From contig NZ_JASZYR010000002.1 of NCBI RefSeq assembly GCF_030316855.1, forward strand, positions 1-64,000: a DNA stretch of 64,000 nt. Reading direction: 5' to 3'. Position numbers and translations under genes: made by a program. The stretch's first letter is position 1, and the number at the start of each line of letters is the position of its first letter. Of this stretch, positions 62,982 to 64,000 are shown in pieces. The stretch comes from Variovorax sp. J22P240 (GTDB lineage Bacteria; Pseudomonadota; Gammaproteobacteria; Burkholderiales; Burkholderiaceae_C). The notes beneath the pieces were generated by a model. It ran no database searches. It was not told the origin of the DNA and saw only the letters and a list, made by a program, of their open reading frames with translations.

Positions 62982-64000
62982 CTAACCCGTGTTCCGCAAC
63001 CCTGCCGCCACCCCGTTGATGGACATGTGAATGCCGCGTTGCAGCCGTTCGTCGTCCTGCCCCGCGCGGTAGCGGCGCATCAGTTCCACCTGCAGGTGGT
63101 GCAGTGGGTCGATGTACGGAAAACGATGGCGAATGGAGCGTTGCATCTCGGCATTGCCTTCCAGTCGTTGCCTCGCGCCCGTGATCAGCACCAGCGCATC
63201 CGAAGTCCGGTGCCACTCGGCGTCGATCATGGAGAACACTTTCTGGCGCAGCTTGCGCTCGGCTACCAGCTCCGAGTAGCGCGAGGCCAGTGCGAGGTCG
63301 CTCTTGGCGAGCACCATGTCCATGTTGGACAGCAGCGTGCGAAAGAAGGGCCATTGCACGTACATGCGCTGGAGCAAGGCGTGGCGCTCCTTGCGAGCGG
63401 CCGGATTGGCGGCCTGCGCGAGGAACTGCTCGATGGCGGATCCGAACCCGTACCAGCCAGGCAGGGTGAGCCGGCACTGCCCCCAACTGAAGCTCCATGG
63501 CACCGCCCGCAGGTCCTCGATGCTGCGGCTCGGGTTGCGCGAGGCGGGGCGCGAGCCGATGTTGAGTTCGGCTATTTCGCGGATCGGCGTGGCGCTGAAG
63601 AAGTAGTCGCCGAAGCCCGGCGTTTCGTAGACCAGCGCCCGGTAAGCCGCCATGCTCGCCGCCGACAACTCGGCCGCGGCCGCCACGAAGGTCGCGGGCG
63701 CCGCCTTGGCGGTCGGCAGGAGCGTGGCCTCCAGCGTCGCGGCGACCAGCGTCTCGAGATTGCGCCGGCCGATCTCGTGGTTGGCGTACTTCGAGCCGAT
63801 CACTTCGCCTTGTTCGGTCAAGCGGATCTGCCCGCGCACCGTGCCCGGCGGCTGCGCGAGGATCGCCTGGTAGCTCGGACCGCCGCCGCGACCCACCGTG
63901 CCGCCTCGGCCGTGGAACATGCGCAGGCGGATGGGCACGCTGCTCTCCACGTTCAGTTCGTCGAAGAGCGCGACCAGCGCGAGGCCGGCGCGATAAAGCT
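62982..64000 (-). CDS. ppc: Phosphoenolpyruvate carboxylase, C-terminal part
   Basis: The frame runs off the right edge; the last 339 or so codons are present. The catalytic glycine-rich loop [15 protein letters not shown], the block [17 protein letters not shown] and the C-terminal RNTG end, which binds the inhibitor aspartate in the E. coli enzyme, are intact. PEPC makes oxaloacetate from phosphoenolpyruvate and bicarbonate to refill the citric-acid cycle. It converges tail to tail with the second effector, whose stop directly abuts it. Confidence 0.95.
   Translation of the reverse strand, partial: LYRAGLALVALFDELNVESSVPIRLRMFHGRGGTVGRGGGPSYQAILAQPPGTVRGQIRLTEQGEVIGSKYANHEIGRRNLETLVAATLEATLLPTAKAAPATFVAAAAELSAASMAAYRALVYETPGFGDYFFSATPIREIAELNIGSRPASRNPSRSIEDLRAVPWSFSWGQCRLTLPGWYGFGSAIEQFLAQAANPAARKERHALLQRMYVQWPFFRTLLSNMDMVLAKSDLALASRYSELVAERKLRQKVFSMIDAEWHRTSDALVLITGARQRLEGNAEMQRSIRHRFPYIDPLHHLQVELMRRYRAGQDDERLQRGIHMSINGVAAGLRNTG

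Overview
The window looks like about 64 kb of chromosome from a high-GC betaproteobacterium of the Comamonadaceae, most likely Variovorax or a close relative. This rests on the 5S rRNA tail at the left edge, the Burkholderiales-style gene content and the dense GC-rich coding. It is an inference from gene content and no database was searched. The genome is mostly housekeeping and metabolic, with two small patches that look acquired.

Layout. 1-131: 3' end of a 5S rRNA and the rrn terminator. 0.2-4.5 kb: topoisomerase IB, a nucleoside-permease-like lipoprotein, DNA polymerase IV and a glycolipid-binding-family protein. 4.5-9.4 kb: a covalent-flavin oxidoreductase divergent from a DUF4242 protein and a giant LuxR-type ATPase regulator. 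9.5-13.3 kb: divergent L-lactate dehydrogenase and lactate permease, then cyanase and a small secreted repeat protein. 13.5-17.9 kb: a four-gene operon of NarL-type regulator, NarX-type membrane kinase, FAD monooxygenase and NTF2-like protein. 18.3-19.5 kb: a ketopantoate-reductase-like enzyme and a small protein. 19.8-28.5 kb: PBP1C, a GntR/FCD regulator and an allantoinase-like deacetylase, divergent from a branched-chain-type ABC uptake system in which LivM, LivG and LivF are one polypeptide. A perfect palindrome sits between the divergent genes. 28.5-29.9 kb: GFA-type protein, small membrane protein, PaaI-type thioesterase and DUF2277.

30.1-33.3 kb is the first accessory island: a broken duplicate, a lipoprotein, a DUF2235 lipase-type effector and a membrane protein. 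33.3-42.7 kb holds a 1977-residue alpha-2-macroglobulin, an OpgC-type membrane protein, an SGNH hydrolase and a membrane/TPR protein. 42.7-47.4 kb is a same-strand run of glycosyltransferase, UDP-xylose synthase, UDP-glucose dehydrogenase and rhomboid protease. 47.7-52.1 kb is argH divergent from an AlgZ/AlgR two-component pair and an AI-2E-type permease. 52.2-60.6 kb is a 2720-residue cyclic beta-1,2-glucan synthase preceded by an overlapping 72-residue membrane protein. 61.0-63.0 kb is the second accessory island, a lipoprotein plus a DUF2235 effector whose C-terminus closely resembles the XVIPCD secretion signal of bacteria-killing Xanthomonas-type type IV secretion systems. The window ends inside ppc.

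Working together: several loci concern the envelope. These are PBP1C and alpha-2-macroglobulin, glucan synthase and the OpgC-like protein, and the nucleotide-sugar operon. The two effector/lipoprotein modules look like interbacterial weapons with self-protection. The most novel-looking material is the pair of DUF2235 modules with the duplication scar, the LivMGF triple fusion, and the small membrane protein coupled by a TTGA overlap to the glucan synthase.
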